From assembly GCF_001854885.1 (NCBI RefSeq), contig NZ_MDDV01000059.1, positions 1 to 64,000 of the forward strand: 64,000 nt of DNA, read 5' to 3'. Below are positions 27,477-35,652 of this stretch, piece after piece. Origin of the DNA: Ensifer sp. LCM 4579 (GTDB lineage Bacteria > Pseudomonadota > Alphaproteobacteria > Rhizobiales > Rhizobiaceae). The position numbers and the translations under genes were made by a program. A model generated the notes under the pieces. That model was not told where the DNA came from. It was given only the letters and a program-made list of their open reading frames with translations, and did not search any database. Every line of letters starts with the position of its first letter. Positions within the stretch are counted from its first letter, which is position 1.

Positions 27477-28805
27477 ATGAGCTATCACAACCCCTATACC
27501 CCGCCGCGCAAATCCGCGACCTTCGACGACTATACGCTTGCGGAAATCCGCCGTGCGGCTGCGACCGGCATCTATGATATTCGCGGCGCCGGCACCAAGC
27601 GCAAGGTTCCGCACTTCGACGACCTTCTCTTTCTCGGCGCGTCGATCTCGCGCTATCCGCTCGAAGGCTATCGCGAGAAATGCGATACCTCGATCGTTCT
27701 CGGCACACGCTACGCCAAGAAACCGATCCAACTGAAGATCCCGATCACCATAGCCGGCATGAGCTTCGGCGCGCTGTCCGGCCCTGCCAAGGAGGCGCTC
27801 GGCCGCGGCGCGACGATTTCCGGCACCTCGACGACGACCGGCGATGGCGGCATGACCGACGAGGAGCGCGGCCATTCTCAGACGCTGGTCTATCAGTACC
27901 TGCCCTCGCGCTACGGCATGAACCCCAAGGATTTGCGGCGCGCCGATGCCATCGAGGTTGTGGTTGGTCAAGGCGCCAAGCCCGGCGGTGGTGGTATGCT
28001 GCTTGGCCAGAAGATTTCCGACCGCGTCGCCAACATGCGCAACCTGCCCAAGGGCATCGACCAGCGCTCGGCCTGCCGCCATCCCGACTGGACCGGGCCG
28101 GACGATCTCGAAATCAAGATCCTTGAAATACGCGAGATCACCGACTGGGAGAAGCCGATCTATGTGAAGGTCGGCGGAGCACGCCCCTATTACGACACGG
28201 CACTCGCGGTAAAGGCCGGAGCCGATGTCGTCGTACTCGACGGCATGCAGGGCGGCACGGCTGCCACCCAGGACGTCTTCATCGAGCATGTCGGCATGCC
28301 GATCCTCGCCTGCATCCGCCCGGCCGTACAGGCGCTGCAGGATCTCGGCATGCACCGCAAGGTCCAGCTTGTCGTATCAGGCGGCATTCGCTCCGGCGCG
28401 GACGTCGCCAAGGCGCTGGCGCTTGGCGCCGATGCGGTTGCCATCGGCACGGCCGCTCTGGTCGCCATCGGCGACAACGATCCGCGGTGGGAAGAAGAAT
28501 ACCAGAAGCTCGGCACGACGGCCGGCGCCTATGACGACTGGCACGAAGGCAAAGATCCGGCTGGCATTACCACGCAGGATCCCGAACTCGCAGCCCGCCT
28601 CGATCCGGTTGCCGCCGGCCGCCGTCTCGCCAACTATCTGAAGGTGATGACATTGGAGGCGCAGACCATTGCCCGCGCTTGCGGCAAGAACCACCTGCAT
28701 AACCTCGAGCCGGAAGACCTGTGCGCCCTGACGATGGAAGCTGCCGCCATGGCGCAGATCCCGCTCGCCGGCACGAACTGGTATCCCGGCAAAGGGAGCT
28801 TCTGA
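27477..28805 (+). CDS. mgsC: N-methylglutamate synthase subunit C (FMN-binding glutamate synthase domain)
   Basis: A 442-aa TIM-barrel protein of the glutamate synthase FMN domain: IAGMSFGALSGPAKEALGRG, STTTGDGGMTDEERGHS, and the phosphate-binding VVSGGIRSGADVAKALALGA (partial quotes). It carries out the synthase half-reaction that forms N-methylglutamate. The ribosome site overlaps the mgsB end. A hairpin with a short T-rich tail follows (28812-28839). Confidence 0.94.
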   Translation: MSYHNPYTPPRKSATFDDYTLAEIRRAAATGIYDIRGAGTKRKVPHFDDLLFLGASISRYPLEGYREKCDTSIVLGTRYAKKPIQLKIPITIAGMSFGALSGPAKEALGRGATISGTSTTTGDGGMTDEERGHSQTLVYQYLPSRYGMNPKDLRRADAIEVVVGQGAKPGGGGMLLGQKISDRVANMRNLPKGIDQRSACRHPDWTGPDDLEIKILEIREITDWEKPIYVKVGGARPYYDTALAVKAGADVVVLDGMQGGTAATQDVFIEHVGMPILACIRPAVQALQDLGMHRKVQLVVSGGIRSGADVAKALALGADAVAIGTAALVAIGDNDPRWEEEYQKLGTTAGAYDDWHEGKDPAGITTQDPELAARLDPVAAGRRLANYLKVMTLEAQTIARACGKNHLHNLEPEDLCALTMEAAAMAQIPLAGTNWYPGKGSF

Positions 28806-28811
28806 ATATGA

Positions 28812-28839
28812 CAGGCCGCACTTGAGAGGGTGCGGCCTG
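28812..28839 (+). terminator. Hairpin between mgsC and gmaS
   Basis: CAGGCCGCAC, an 8-base loop, GTGCGGCCTG, then CTTTG. It is a perfect 10-bp stem six bases after the mgsC stop and may attenuate read-through, lowering gmaS relative to mgsABC or stabilising the upstream message. Confidence 0.55.
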
Positions 28840-28877
28840 CTTTGAAATTGAGTGTCTGAATCCAAAAGGGGAACAAC

Positions 28878-30185
28878 GTGACACTGGATCTCTCCACATT
28901 CGCTCGCGACAAGGGCGTTAAATATTTCATGATCAGCTACACGGACCTGTTCGGCGGACAACGCGCCAAACTGGTTCCGGCCGAAGCGATCGCCGACATG
29001 CAGAAGGGCGGCGCGGGCTTTGCTGGCTTTGCGACCTGGTTCGATCTGACGCCTGCGCATCCGGATCTTTTCGCTCTGCCGGATGCTTCCTCGGTCATCC
29101 AGTTGCCTTGGAAGAAGGACGTCGCCTGGGTTGCCGCCGACTGCTTCATGGACGATGTGCCGCTCGACCAGGCGCCGCGTGTCGTGCTCAAGAAGCTGAT
29201 TACCGAAGCCGCCAAGGAAGGGTTACGCGTGAAGACCGGCGTCGAGCCGGAATTCTTCCTGATCTCCCCGGATGGTTCTAAGATTTCCGACACGTTCGAT
29301 ACTGCAGAAAAGCCCTGCTATGACCAGCAGGCGGTGATGCGCCGCTACGACGTGATCGCCGAGATCTGCGACTACATGCTTGAGCTCGGCTGGAAGCCCT
29401 ACCAGAACGATCATGAGGACGCGAACGGCCAGTTCGAGATGAACTGGGAATATGACGACGCGCTGAAGACGGCCGACAAGCACTCCTTCTTCAAATTCAT
29501 GGTGAAATCCGTCGCCGAGAAGCACGGCCTCAGAGCAACCTTCATGCCGAAGCCCTTCAAGGGGCTGACGGGCAACGGCTGCCATGCGCATATCTCGGTT
29601 TGGGACTTGGAAGGGGAGATCAATGCTTTTGCCGACAAGAAGGACGAATTCGGCCTCTCGGCGCAGGGACGCCACTTCCTTGGTGGTATTATGAAGCATG
29701 CCAGCGCGCTCGCCGCTGTCACCAATCCAACGGTCAATTCCTACAAGCGCATCAACGCGCCGCGCACCATCTCCGGCGCGACCTGGGCACCGAACTCGGT
29801 GACCTGGACCGGCAACAACCGCACCCACATGGTGCGTGTCCCCGGCCCCGGCCGCTTCGAACTGCGCCTGCCGGACGGCGCCGTCAATCCCTATCTGCTG
29901 CAAGCGATCATCATCGCGGCCGGCCTGTCCGGCATCCGTACCAAGGCGGACCCCGGCCGCCACTACGACATCGACATGTACAAGGACGGCCACAAGGTGA
30001 CCGACGCGCCGAAGCTGCCGCTCAACCTGCTCGACGCGCTGCGGGAATACAGCAAAGACGAGGAGCTGCAGGTGGCTCTGGGACGAGAGTTCTCCGCCGC
30101 CTATCTGAAACTCAAGCAGAGCGAGTGGGACACCTATTGCTCGCAGTTCACCGAGTGGGAGCATCAAACCACACTCGATATCTAG
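28878..30185 (+). CDS. gmaS: Gamma-glutamylmethylamide synthetase
   Basis: A 435-aa glutamine-synthetase-fold enzyme of the GmaS group. It starts with GTG after AAAGGGGAACAAC. Key parts are YTDLFGGQRAKLVPA at the N-terminus, the catalytic VEPEFFLI and NGCHAHISVWD, and RTHMVRVPGPGRFELRLPDG. It ligates methylamine to glutamate with ATP, the committed step of the indirect methylamine route, and lets the cell use methylamine as nitrogen as well as carbon. The size is close to GmaS proteins (about 435-445 aa). It lies immediately downstream of mgsABC and ends at a textbook terminator. Confidence 0.95.
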   Translation: MTLDLSTFARDKGVKYFMISYTDLFGGQRAKLVPAEAIADMQKGGAGFAGFATWFDLTPAHPDLFALPDASSVIQLPWKKDVAWVAADCFMDDVPLDQAPRVVLKKLITEAAKEGLRVKTGVEPEFFLISPDGSKISDTFDTAEKPCYDQQAVMRRYDVIAEICDYMLELGWKPYQNDHEDANGQFEMNWEYDDALKTADKHSFFKFMVKSVAEKHGLRATFMPKPFKGLTGNGCHAHISVWDLEGEINAFADKKDEFGLSAQGRHFLGGIMKHASALAAVTNPTVNSYKRINAPRTISGATWAPNSVTWTGNNRTHMVRVPGPGRFELRLPDGAVNPYLLQAIIIAAGLSGIRTKADPGRHYDIDMYKDGHKVTDAPKLPLNLLDALREYSKDEELQVALGREFSAAYLKLKQSEWDTYCSQFTEWEHQTTLDI

Positions 30186-30212
30186 GGATCTCCCCAGCCG
30201 CTTTGCGGCAAT

Positions 30213-30240
30213 TCCCCGTGCTTCGGCACGGGGATTTTTA
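30213..30240 (+). terminator. Rho-independent terminator after gmaS
   Basis: CCCCGTGC-TTCG-GCACGGGG followed by ATTTTTA: a perfect 8-bp stem with a UUCG tetraloop and a T-tract, 28 bases after the gmaS stop. Confidence 0.9.
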
Positions 30241-30248
30241 ACGTCACT

Positions 30249-30352
30249 TGCAGCGCCGCGCGTCTTTTCAGGCGCGCAAAGGTCGCTGTGACTCTTTTAA
30301 TCTGCGCATCGAGCTTCCCGAATATCGGGTCCGATTTTCGGGCCGATGCCAT
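30249..30352. repeat. RIME1-like repeat
   Basis: About 104 bp with two palindromes: CGCGCGTCTTTTCAGGCGCG, then after TCGCTGTGACTC a second based on CGAATATCGGGTCCGATTTTCG. It matches the copies at 52231-52332 and, inverted, 63557-63660. These are the rhizobial intergenic mosaic elements. The copy fills most of the gmaS-purU gap. Confidence 0.8.
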
Positions 30353-30368
30353 AGAGAGAGCGTGCCAC

Positions 30369-31253
30369 ATGACAAACTACGTCCTGACCGTAGCCTGCAA
30401 GTCCACCCGGGGTATCGTCGCTGCCATTTCAGGATTTCTGGCGGAAATGGGCTGCAACATCACCGACAGCTCACAGTTCGACGACCTCGGCACAGGCAGG
30501 TTCTTCATGCGTGTCGGATTCATTTCGGAAAAGGGAGCAACGCGCGCAGATCTGGCTTCGGGGCTGAAGCCGATCGCCGAGACGTTCGAGATGGAGACCA
30601 CCCTCCACGACCAGTCTGAGCGCATGAAGGTGCTGCTGATGGTCTCCCGTTTCGGTCACTGCCTGAACGACCTTCTCTACCGCTGGCGCATAGGCGCGCT
30701 GCCCATCGACATCGTCGGGGTTGTCTCGAACCACTTCGATTATCAGAAGGTCGTCGTCAACCATGACATCCCGTTCCACCACATTCCGGTAACGAAGGAA
30801 AACAAGCCTAAGGCGGAGGCCAGAATTAGCGAACTGGTGGAGAGTACCGGGACAGAACTGATCGTGCTCGCGCGCTACATGCAGGTTCTGTCGGACAAGA
30901 TGTGTGAGACGATGTCCGGCAAAATTATCAATATTCACCATTCCTTCCTGCCGAGCTTCAAGGGTGCCAACCCGTACAAGCAGGCCTATCAGCGCGGTGT
31001 GAAGCTGATCGGTGCCACGGCGCATTACGTGACGGCCGACCTCGACGAAGGTCCGATCATCGAGCAGGATACGGTCCGGATCACCCATGCTCAGAGCGCG
31101 GAAGACTACGTCTCGCTTGGCCGGGATGTCGAAGCGCAGGTACTTGCACGTGCCATTCATGCCCATATCCACCGCCGAGTCTTCCTCAATGGTGCCCGCA
31201 CGATCGTATTTCCTCCAAGCCCCGGTTCTTATGCGTCGGAAAGAATGGGGTGA
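30369..31253 (+). CDS. purU: Formyltetrahydrofolate deformylase
   Basis: A 294-aa protein with an N-terminal ACT domain (YVLTVACKSTRGIVAAISGF) and a C-terminal formyltransferase-fold catalytic domain (VLLMVSRFGHCLNDLLYRW, then NIHHSFLPSFKGANPYKQAY with the catalytic His-Asp context). It hydrolyses 10-formyl-THF to formate and THF. With FolD at 18.6 kb it gives a route from methylene-THF to formate. It lies between two RIME1 copies, outside the mgs-gmaS transcript. Confidence 0.95.
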   Translation: MTNYVLTVACKSTRGIVAAISGFLAEMGCNITDSSQFDDLGTGRFFMRVGFISEKGATRADLASGLKPIAETFEMETTLHDQSERMKVLLMVSRFGHCLNDLLYRWRIGALPIDIVGVVSNHFDYQKVVVNHDIPFHHIPVTKENKPKAEARISELVESTGTELIVLARYMQVLSDKMCETMSGKIINIHHSFLPSFKGANPYKQAYQRGVKLIGATAHYVTADLDEGPIIEQDTVRITHAQSAEDYVSLGRDVEAQVLARAIHAHIHRRVFLNGARTIVFPPSPGSYASERMG

Positions 31254-31340
31254 TGGGTGATTGGTGATGGCCAGGGCAGGCAGGGGGTCGCCCGCAAAGG
31301 CGGCAGGACCGTCGCCACATTGAGATGGCGGGCCTGCTCT

Positions 31341-31410
31341 CAATCGGATCCGATTTAAGAAAACATGCAACAGTTCAAAGATTTACAGCGGCCGTTGTGC
31401 GTCCTAAGAC
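31341..31410. repeat. RIME1-like repeat, left part, split by the IS66 element
   Basis: ATCGGATCCGATTT, then ATTTACAGCGGCCG and GTGCGTCCTAAGAC, match the order of the complete RIME1 at 63557-63660. The other arm (GCACGGCGCCGCAG) resumes at 34531, after the IS. The original hairpin GTGCGTC-CTAA-GACGCAC is reconstituted when the IS and one target duplication are removed. Confidence 0.75.
31403..31410. repeat. Target-site duplication, left copy
   Basis: CCTAAGAC immediately precedes the left end of the IS and is repeated exactly at 34523-34530 after the right end. Eight bases is the IS66-family duplication length. Confidence 0.9.
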
Positions 31411-31488
31411 GTACCCCTCCGGTGAGGACCGCCTTGCTGAGGCAGGCTGAAGACTGCAAGTCCTAGTGCAAACACTAGGAGTAGTCCT

Positions 31489-31884
31489 ATGACGAAGCAT
31501 CAGATTGAGGTCATTACGTCGGTCGAGCGGCGTCGGCGCTGGTCTCGAGAACAGAAAGAGCGGCTGGTCGCGGCGACGCTTGAGCCCGGCGCAAGTGTTT
31601 CGGAGATCGCGCACTCGGCCGGCATTCATGTGAGCCAGCTCTTCCGCTGGCGCAAGGAGCTCTGCCAAATCTCCGCGCCGTCCGTCCCGCAGCTCGTTCC
31701 GGTGGAGGTCGTCGAAGCGCCGCCAGCACCGGTGATCCCGCCCGAGCCGCCGCCGGTCTCCCGGCCGCGCAAGAAGGCACGCATGGTGATGATCGAGCTT
31801 GGCGGTGGGCGTCGTCTCCGGGTCGAGAGCGACATCGACACCGAAGACTTGGCCCGCATTCTTGACGTGCTGGAGCGGCGATGA
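31489..31884 (+). CDS. tnpA: IS66 transposition protein TnpA (HTH accessory)
   Basis: A 131-aa protein with an N-terminal helix-turn-helix (RRRWSREQKERLVAATLEPG, ASVSEIAHSAGIHVSQLFRW) and a Pro-rich C-terminal half, the usual IS66 TnpA (IS3-OrfA-like). The stop overlaps the tnpB start (ATGA), indicating translational coupling. It is needed for transposition together with TnpB and TnpC. Confidence 0.94.
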   Translation: MTKHQIEVITSVERRRRWSREQKERLVAATLEPGASVSEIAHSAGIHVSQLFRWRKELCQISAPSVPQLVPVEVVEAPPAPVIPPEPPPVSRPRKKARMVMIELGGGRRLRVESDIDTEDLARILDVLERR

Positions 31885-32228
31885 TCCCGGTTCCGAGCGG
31901 TGTGAAGGTCTGGCTGGCGACCGGCTATACCGACATGCGCAGAGGCTTTCCCGGCCTGTCGCTGATGGTACAGGAGACGTTGAAGCGCGATCCGATGAGC
32001 GGCCATCTCTTCGTCTTCCGGGGCCGGAGCGGCGGCCTGATCAAGGTGATCTGGCACGATGGCCAGGGTGCCTGCCTGTTTACGAAGAAGCTCGAACGCG
32101 GCCGCTTTATCTGGCCATCCGCGGCCGACGGCACGGTGGTGATCACGCCGGCGCAGCTCGGCTATTTGCTCGAAGGCATCGACTGGCGAATGCCGCAAAA
32201 AACCTGGCGTCCGACGTCGGCGGGATGA
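31881..32228 (+). CDS. tnpB: IS66 transposition protein TnpB (Orf2)
   Basis: A 115-aa protein with the family hallmark DMRRGFPGLSLMVQETL near residue 20, FVFRGRSGGLIKVIWHDGQG, and KKLERGRFIWPS. Full length. Its biochemical role in IS66 transposition is still unclear, but it is essential in tested elements. Confidence 0.95.
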   Translation: MIPVPSGVKVWLATGYTDMRRGFPGLSLMVQETLKRDPMSGHLFVFRGRSGGLIKVIWHDGQGACLFTKKLERGRFIWPSAADGTVVITPAQLGYLLEGIDWRMPQKTWRPTSAG

Positions 32229-32273
32229 GCAAAACCGCTGGCATGGCGGGAGCGAATATGATTCCATCCCGCC

Positions 32274-33902
32274 ATGACCGATGCGGCCGATCAGCTTCCC
32301 GACGACCTTGCCAGCGCGCATTCGATGATCCTTGCCGAGCGCGCGGCCCGTCGTGAAGCGGAGGCGCTCGCCGCCCGCGCCCAGGCCGTGAATGCAAACA
32401 CGGATGCGCTGATCGCCCGGCTCCGGCTGGAGATCGAGAAGCTGAAGCGCGACATCCATGGCAGACGCTCGGAGCGCAAGGCTCGGCTTCTGGAACAGAT
32501 GGAGCTGCAGCTCGAGGAGCTGGAAGCCGACGCCAGCGAAGACGAACTGGCGGCGGAGATGGCGGCACGCTCCTCGGCGGTCAGAGCCTTTGAGCGCAAG
32601 CGTCCATCCCGCAAACCTTTCCCGGAGCATCTGCCGCGCGAGCGCGTCGTCATTGCCGCCCCATCCAACTGCCCGTGCTGCGGATCGGCCAAACTGGCGA
32701 AGCTGGGTGAAGACGTCACCGAGACGCTGGAGGTGATCCCGCGTCAGTGGAAGGTGATCCAGACCGTGCGCGAGAAGTTTTCCTGTCGCGAATGCGAGAA
32801 GATCACCCAGCCGCCGGCACCTTTCCATGTGACGCCGCGCGGCTTTGCCGGACCGAACCTCTTGGCAATGATCCTGTTCGAGAAGTTCGGTCAGCATCAG
32901 CCGCTGAATCGGCAGAGCGAGCGCTATGCCCGCGAAGGCATCGATCTCAGCCTGTCGACGCTCGCCGACCAGGTCGGGACCTGCACCACCGCGCTGAAGC
33001 CGGTGCATGCGCTGATCGAGGCGCATGTGCTGGCCGCCGAACGGCTGCATGGTGACGACACGACCGTGCCGATCCTGGCGAAGGGCAAGACCGACACGGG
33101 CCGCATCTGGACCTATGTCCGGGATGACCGGCCGTTCGGCGGAACATCGCCGCCGGCGGCGCTCTATTATGCCTCGCGCGATCGGCGGCAGGAGCATCCC
33201 GAGTGTCACCTCAAAACCTTCACCGGCATTCTGCAGGCCGACGCCTATAGCGGCTACAACCCGCTGTTCAAGGTGGATCGCGATCCCGCTCCACTGACGC
33301 AGGCGCTGTGCTGGGCACATGCGCGTCGCAAGTTCTTCGTGCTCGCCGACATCGCCAGCAATGCCAAACGCGGCAAGAATGCTGCCGCGATCTCGCCGGT
33401 CGCGCTGGAGGCGGTCAAACGCATCGATGAGCTGTTCGATATCGAGCGCGAGATCAACGGCCTTGCTGCTTACGATCGCCTGGAACGGCGTCGCCGCGAC
33501 AGCCAGCCGCTTGCCGCCGAACTTCAGGAATGGCTGCGGGTCGAACGGGCAAAGCTGTCGCGCAGTTCTCCGGTCGCCGAGCCAATCGATTACATGCTGA
33601 AGCGCTGGGACGGCTTCATGTCGTTCCTCGGTGACGGCCGGATTTGCCTCACCAACAACGCTGCCGAACGAGCGCTGCGTGGCTTTGCCCTCGGCAGGCG
33701 GTCATGGCTCTTCGCTGGCTCCGACCGTGGTGCCGATCGCGCCGCCTTCATGGCGACACTGATCATGAGCGCCAAGCTCAATGATATCGATCCGCAGGCC
33801 TGGCTTGCCGATGTGCTCGCTCGGATTGCCGACACGCCGACCACTAGGCTCGAGCAATTACTCCCGTGGAGTTGGAGCCCTTCAACAGGACGCGCCGGGT
33901 AA
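32274..33902 (+). CDS. tnpC: IS66 transposase TnpC (DDE)
   Basis: A 542-aa protein. It has an N-terminal leucine-rich coiled coil (about 30-85), a zinc-binding segment (CPCCGS, then CRECEK), the catalytic domain with LHGDDTTVPIL and QADAYSGYNPLF, and the C-terminal conserved LTNNAAERALRGFALGRRSW carrying the catalytic Glu. It ends with the usual RLEQLLPW tail. Full length, no frameshift. Confidence 0.96.
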   Translation: MTDAADQLPDDLASAHSMILAERAARREAEALAARAQAVNANTDALIARLRLEIEKLKRDIHGRRSERKARLLEQMELQLEELEADASEDELAAEMAARSSAVRAFERKRPSRKPFPEHLPRERVVIAAPSNCPCCGSAKLAKLGEDVTETLEVIPRQWKVIQTVREKFSCRECEKITQPPAPFHVTPRGFAGPNLLAMILFEKFGQHQPLNRQSERYAREGIDLSLSTLADQVGTCTTALKPVHALIEAHVLAAERLHGDDTTVPILAKGKTDTGRIWTYVRDDRPFGGTSPPAALYYASRDRRQEHPECHLKTFTGILQADAYSGYNPLFKVDRDPAPLTQALCWAHARRKFFVLADIASNAKRGKNAAAISPVALEAVKRIDELFDIEREINGLAAYDRLERRRRDSQPLAAELQEWLRVERAKLSRSSPVAEPIDYMLKRWDGFMSFLGDGRICLTNNAAERALRGFALGRRSWLFAGSDRGADRAAFMATLIMSAKLNDIDPQAWLADVLARIADTPTTRLEQLLPWSWSPSTGRAG

Positions 33903-33922
33903 GTGACCCGCAATTGCTTTCC

Positions 33923-34417
33923 CTAATACTGATGGCAATTGTGAACTTCCCGCGCCGGTCCTTCATCTCGAAACAGAATTCGTCTACGGTCAATTGCGTC
34001 ATACAGGCGATTTTCGCGCTCGGACACTTCGGCTTCGTATATTTGCTGCTTTTGCCACGACGCCAAAGAGTCAGTTGCCTTTGCCAAACACTCCACATAC
34101 TGCCGAGTCCTCGACGAGTAGAACTCGCCGAGAGCGTCGATGTAGTCGGTATTGAGATCAGGGTTTGAAGCGGCCCGCTGCGAATAGCCCTTCCAGGCGA
34201 TGCAGAATTGCACCGCCTGAGGCGGGGCGTGTGGAAGCAAGGCAGTGCTGTCACCGGGCTGGATAGAGGCAAAGCACTCTGCGAGAAGTCTCATTTCGTC
34301 AGCAGAGATTGCAGCCTTCTCCCGAGGGCGCACTGCTTCAACTGCTCCGGCAAAGGTTCTCTCCGAGATCAACATTCCCACCAGCAGAAGGAACACCGTT
34401 TTCAACTTGCACCGCAT
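33923..34417 (-). CDS. Passenger gene in IS66: secreted hypothetical protein, 164 aa
   Basis: Inside the IS, between tnpC and the right inverted repeat, and transcribed toward tnpC. The ATG at 34417 follows GAGGTGTGCGG and gives a typical signal peptide (MRCKLKTVFLLLVGMLISER, cleaved near TFAGA). The 12-codon longer frame lacks such a leader. The mature protein is soluble and contains two cysteines (AECFAS, VQFCIAW) plus a third (YVECLA). I do not recognise the family. It shares the element's boundaries, so it is cargo rather than a host gene. Confidence 0.7.
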   Translation of the reverse strand: MRCKLKTVFLLLVGMLISERTFAGAVEAVRPREKAAISADEMRLLAECFASIQPGDSTALLPHAPPQAVQFCIAWKGYSQRAASNPDLNTDYIDALGEFYSSRTRQYVECLAKATDSLASWQKQQIYEAEVSERENRLYDAIDRRRILFRDEGPAREVHNCHQY

Positions 34418-34522
34418 CCGCACACCTCGTTGAAGGAGCGGGCAGTTTGCCAATCAGGAGTTTCCGAAGTGTGATCGTTCGATCGTTCCGCGGATACACC
34501 GCGGTCCTCACCGGATGGGTAC

Positions 34523-34530
34523 CCTAAGAC
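34523..34530. repeat. Target-site duplication, right copy
   Basis: CCTAAGAC, identical to 31403-31410. The continuation of the interrupted RIME1 starts at 34531. Confidence 0.9.
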
Positions 34531-34552
34531 GCACGGCGCCGCAGGATCGATC

Positions 34553-34816
34553 TCAGCTCTTGCGAGCCATGACTGTGCGGACGCGCGCACGGCGATAAGC
34601 GTCGGGGATAGATAGGGCCCAGACGAACAGGCCGCCGGCATGCCTCCCGAGAAACGAACGATCAGGAGGCGCCGTCATGTATGTAATGACCGAGAAGAAC
34701 ACGACGAAAAAGGCAAAGGCCAGGCCGCGGGACGCATTGCGCACCGCCACATGGCCCGCACCAGGCAGCACCGCGGCCAGCGCAAGCACCAGATAGGGGT
34801 TGATCGGCTTGGCCAT
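34553..34816 (-). CDS. Small TM2-like membrane protein, 87 aa
   Basis: Two or three hydrophobic segments (about 8-25, 32-50 and 60-70) with the LPGAGHVAVRNASRGLAFA motif, resembling TM2-like small membrane proteins that have PGxGHxxxG followed by an RGL-type turn. It starts 10 bp downstream of the gene at 34827, so it probably ends the same transcript. Function unknown. Confidence 0.7.
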   Translation of the reverse strand: MAKPINPYLVLALAAVLPGAGHVAVRNASRGLAFAFFVVFFSVITYMTAPPDRSFLGRHAGGLFVWALSIPDAYRRARVRTVMARKS

Positions 34817-34826
34817 GGTGCGCTCC

Positions 34827-35519
34827 TCAGCTGGCAGCGGTATCGGGAGAAGTCGGTATATCGTCCGCCAGGCAGCGGCTCAGGGCCGCTGCTTCGGCGA
34901 TCGTCCGGCGTATGATCTCAGGCGCAATCGCGGTGACTGCAAAGCGCGCCTGCCGCAAGATGAGATGCGCGCCGCGTTGGCCCTGCGCCGCCTGACGGAC
35001 GAGCCGCACGCCGCGCGGAGTGATCGCGGCCTCCTTCAGTGTGGGATCGGAAAACAGGCTGCCGAACATGGCTGTGGCGCGTTCGACCTGCTGGCGCGAG
35101 GCGCTGCCGTCACCGCGCATCAAAAGGGCGGCATTGGTGGGCGGGGGGGTGAACCAATGCGGCATGTCGTGGACGAGCGAGTAGAACTCGGCGCCGGTCG
35201 GCCGGGCCAGCGCACCGATCCTGGGCCGGGCGCATACGGCGGCTTCGAGCAAAGTGAGTTTCAGCCACAATTGCGGTAGTCGTCGGCAGACCATTGTGTC
35301 GACCACGAGTTCGACCTTTATCTGCCGCCCGTCGTCGAGGTTGCCGACGAGGATCGGAAACTGGTCAGCGCCGTGGGTGATACGAGCGACCGGAAACAGC
35401 CGCGCTGCTTCGTCCAAGAGGCTGCGGCGCTCGGCCAGAGCCACCCGGTGGTCGGCGCGAGCGCCCATCGCTATGCCGCAAGCTGCTATGAAGGCTGAGA
35501 AAGCAAGAGTGGTGATCAT
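34827..35519 (-). CDS. Hypothetical membrane-anchored protein, 230 aa
   Basis: The start at 35519 gives an N-terminal hydrophobic segment (MITTLAFSAFIAACGIAMG) followed by a soluble domain with QFPILVGNLDDGRQIKVELV and LPQLWLKLTLLEA. The longer frame (to 35627) adds 36 unconvincing residues. I do not recognise a domain. It lies 133 bp downstream of the permease and directly upstream of the TM2-like protein. Confidence 0.65.
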   Translation of the reverse strand: MITTLAFSAFIAACGIAMGARADHRVALAERRSLLDEAARLFPVARITHGADQFPILVGNLDDGRQIKVELVVDTMVCRRLPQLWLKLTLLEAAVCARPRIGALARPTGAEFYSLVHDMPHWFTPPPTNAALLMRGDGSASRQQVERATAMFGSLFSDPTLKEAAITPRGVRLVRQAAQGQRGAHLILRQARFAVTAIAPEIIRRTIAEAAALSRCLADDIPTSPDTAAS

Positions 35520-35652
35520 GCGGTCGCCCTGGCGTGATCGCCGGCTTGTGCACGGCAAGCGCCCCGTAAAGAGGTTAGGGCGCGGTGATCCGAATACGGC
35601 AACGCACCCCGTGAGGGTCGGCGGCACGCAGGTGCCGCCGACTTCGACCCGA

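Larger units (their letters stand above)
31411..34522 (+). mobile_element. IS66-family insertion sequence with passenger gene, 3112 bp
   Basis: The ends are 22-bp inverted repeats (31411-31432 and 34501-34522) starting GTACCC and ending TCCGGTGAGGACCGC, with one mismatch. Exact 8-bp duplications CCTAAGAC flank both ends. Inside are tnpA, tnpB and tnpC in the canonical IS66 order and, on the opposite strand between tnpC and the right end, an extra secreted-protein gene. All three transposition genes are intact and the flanks are perfect, so insertion appears recent and the element may still be active. Confidence 0.95.
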
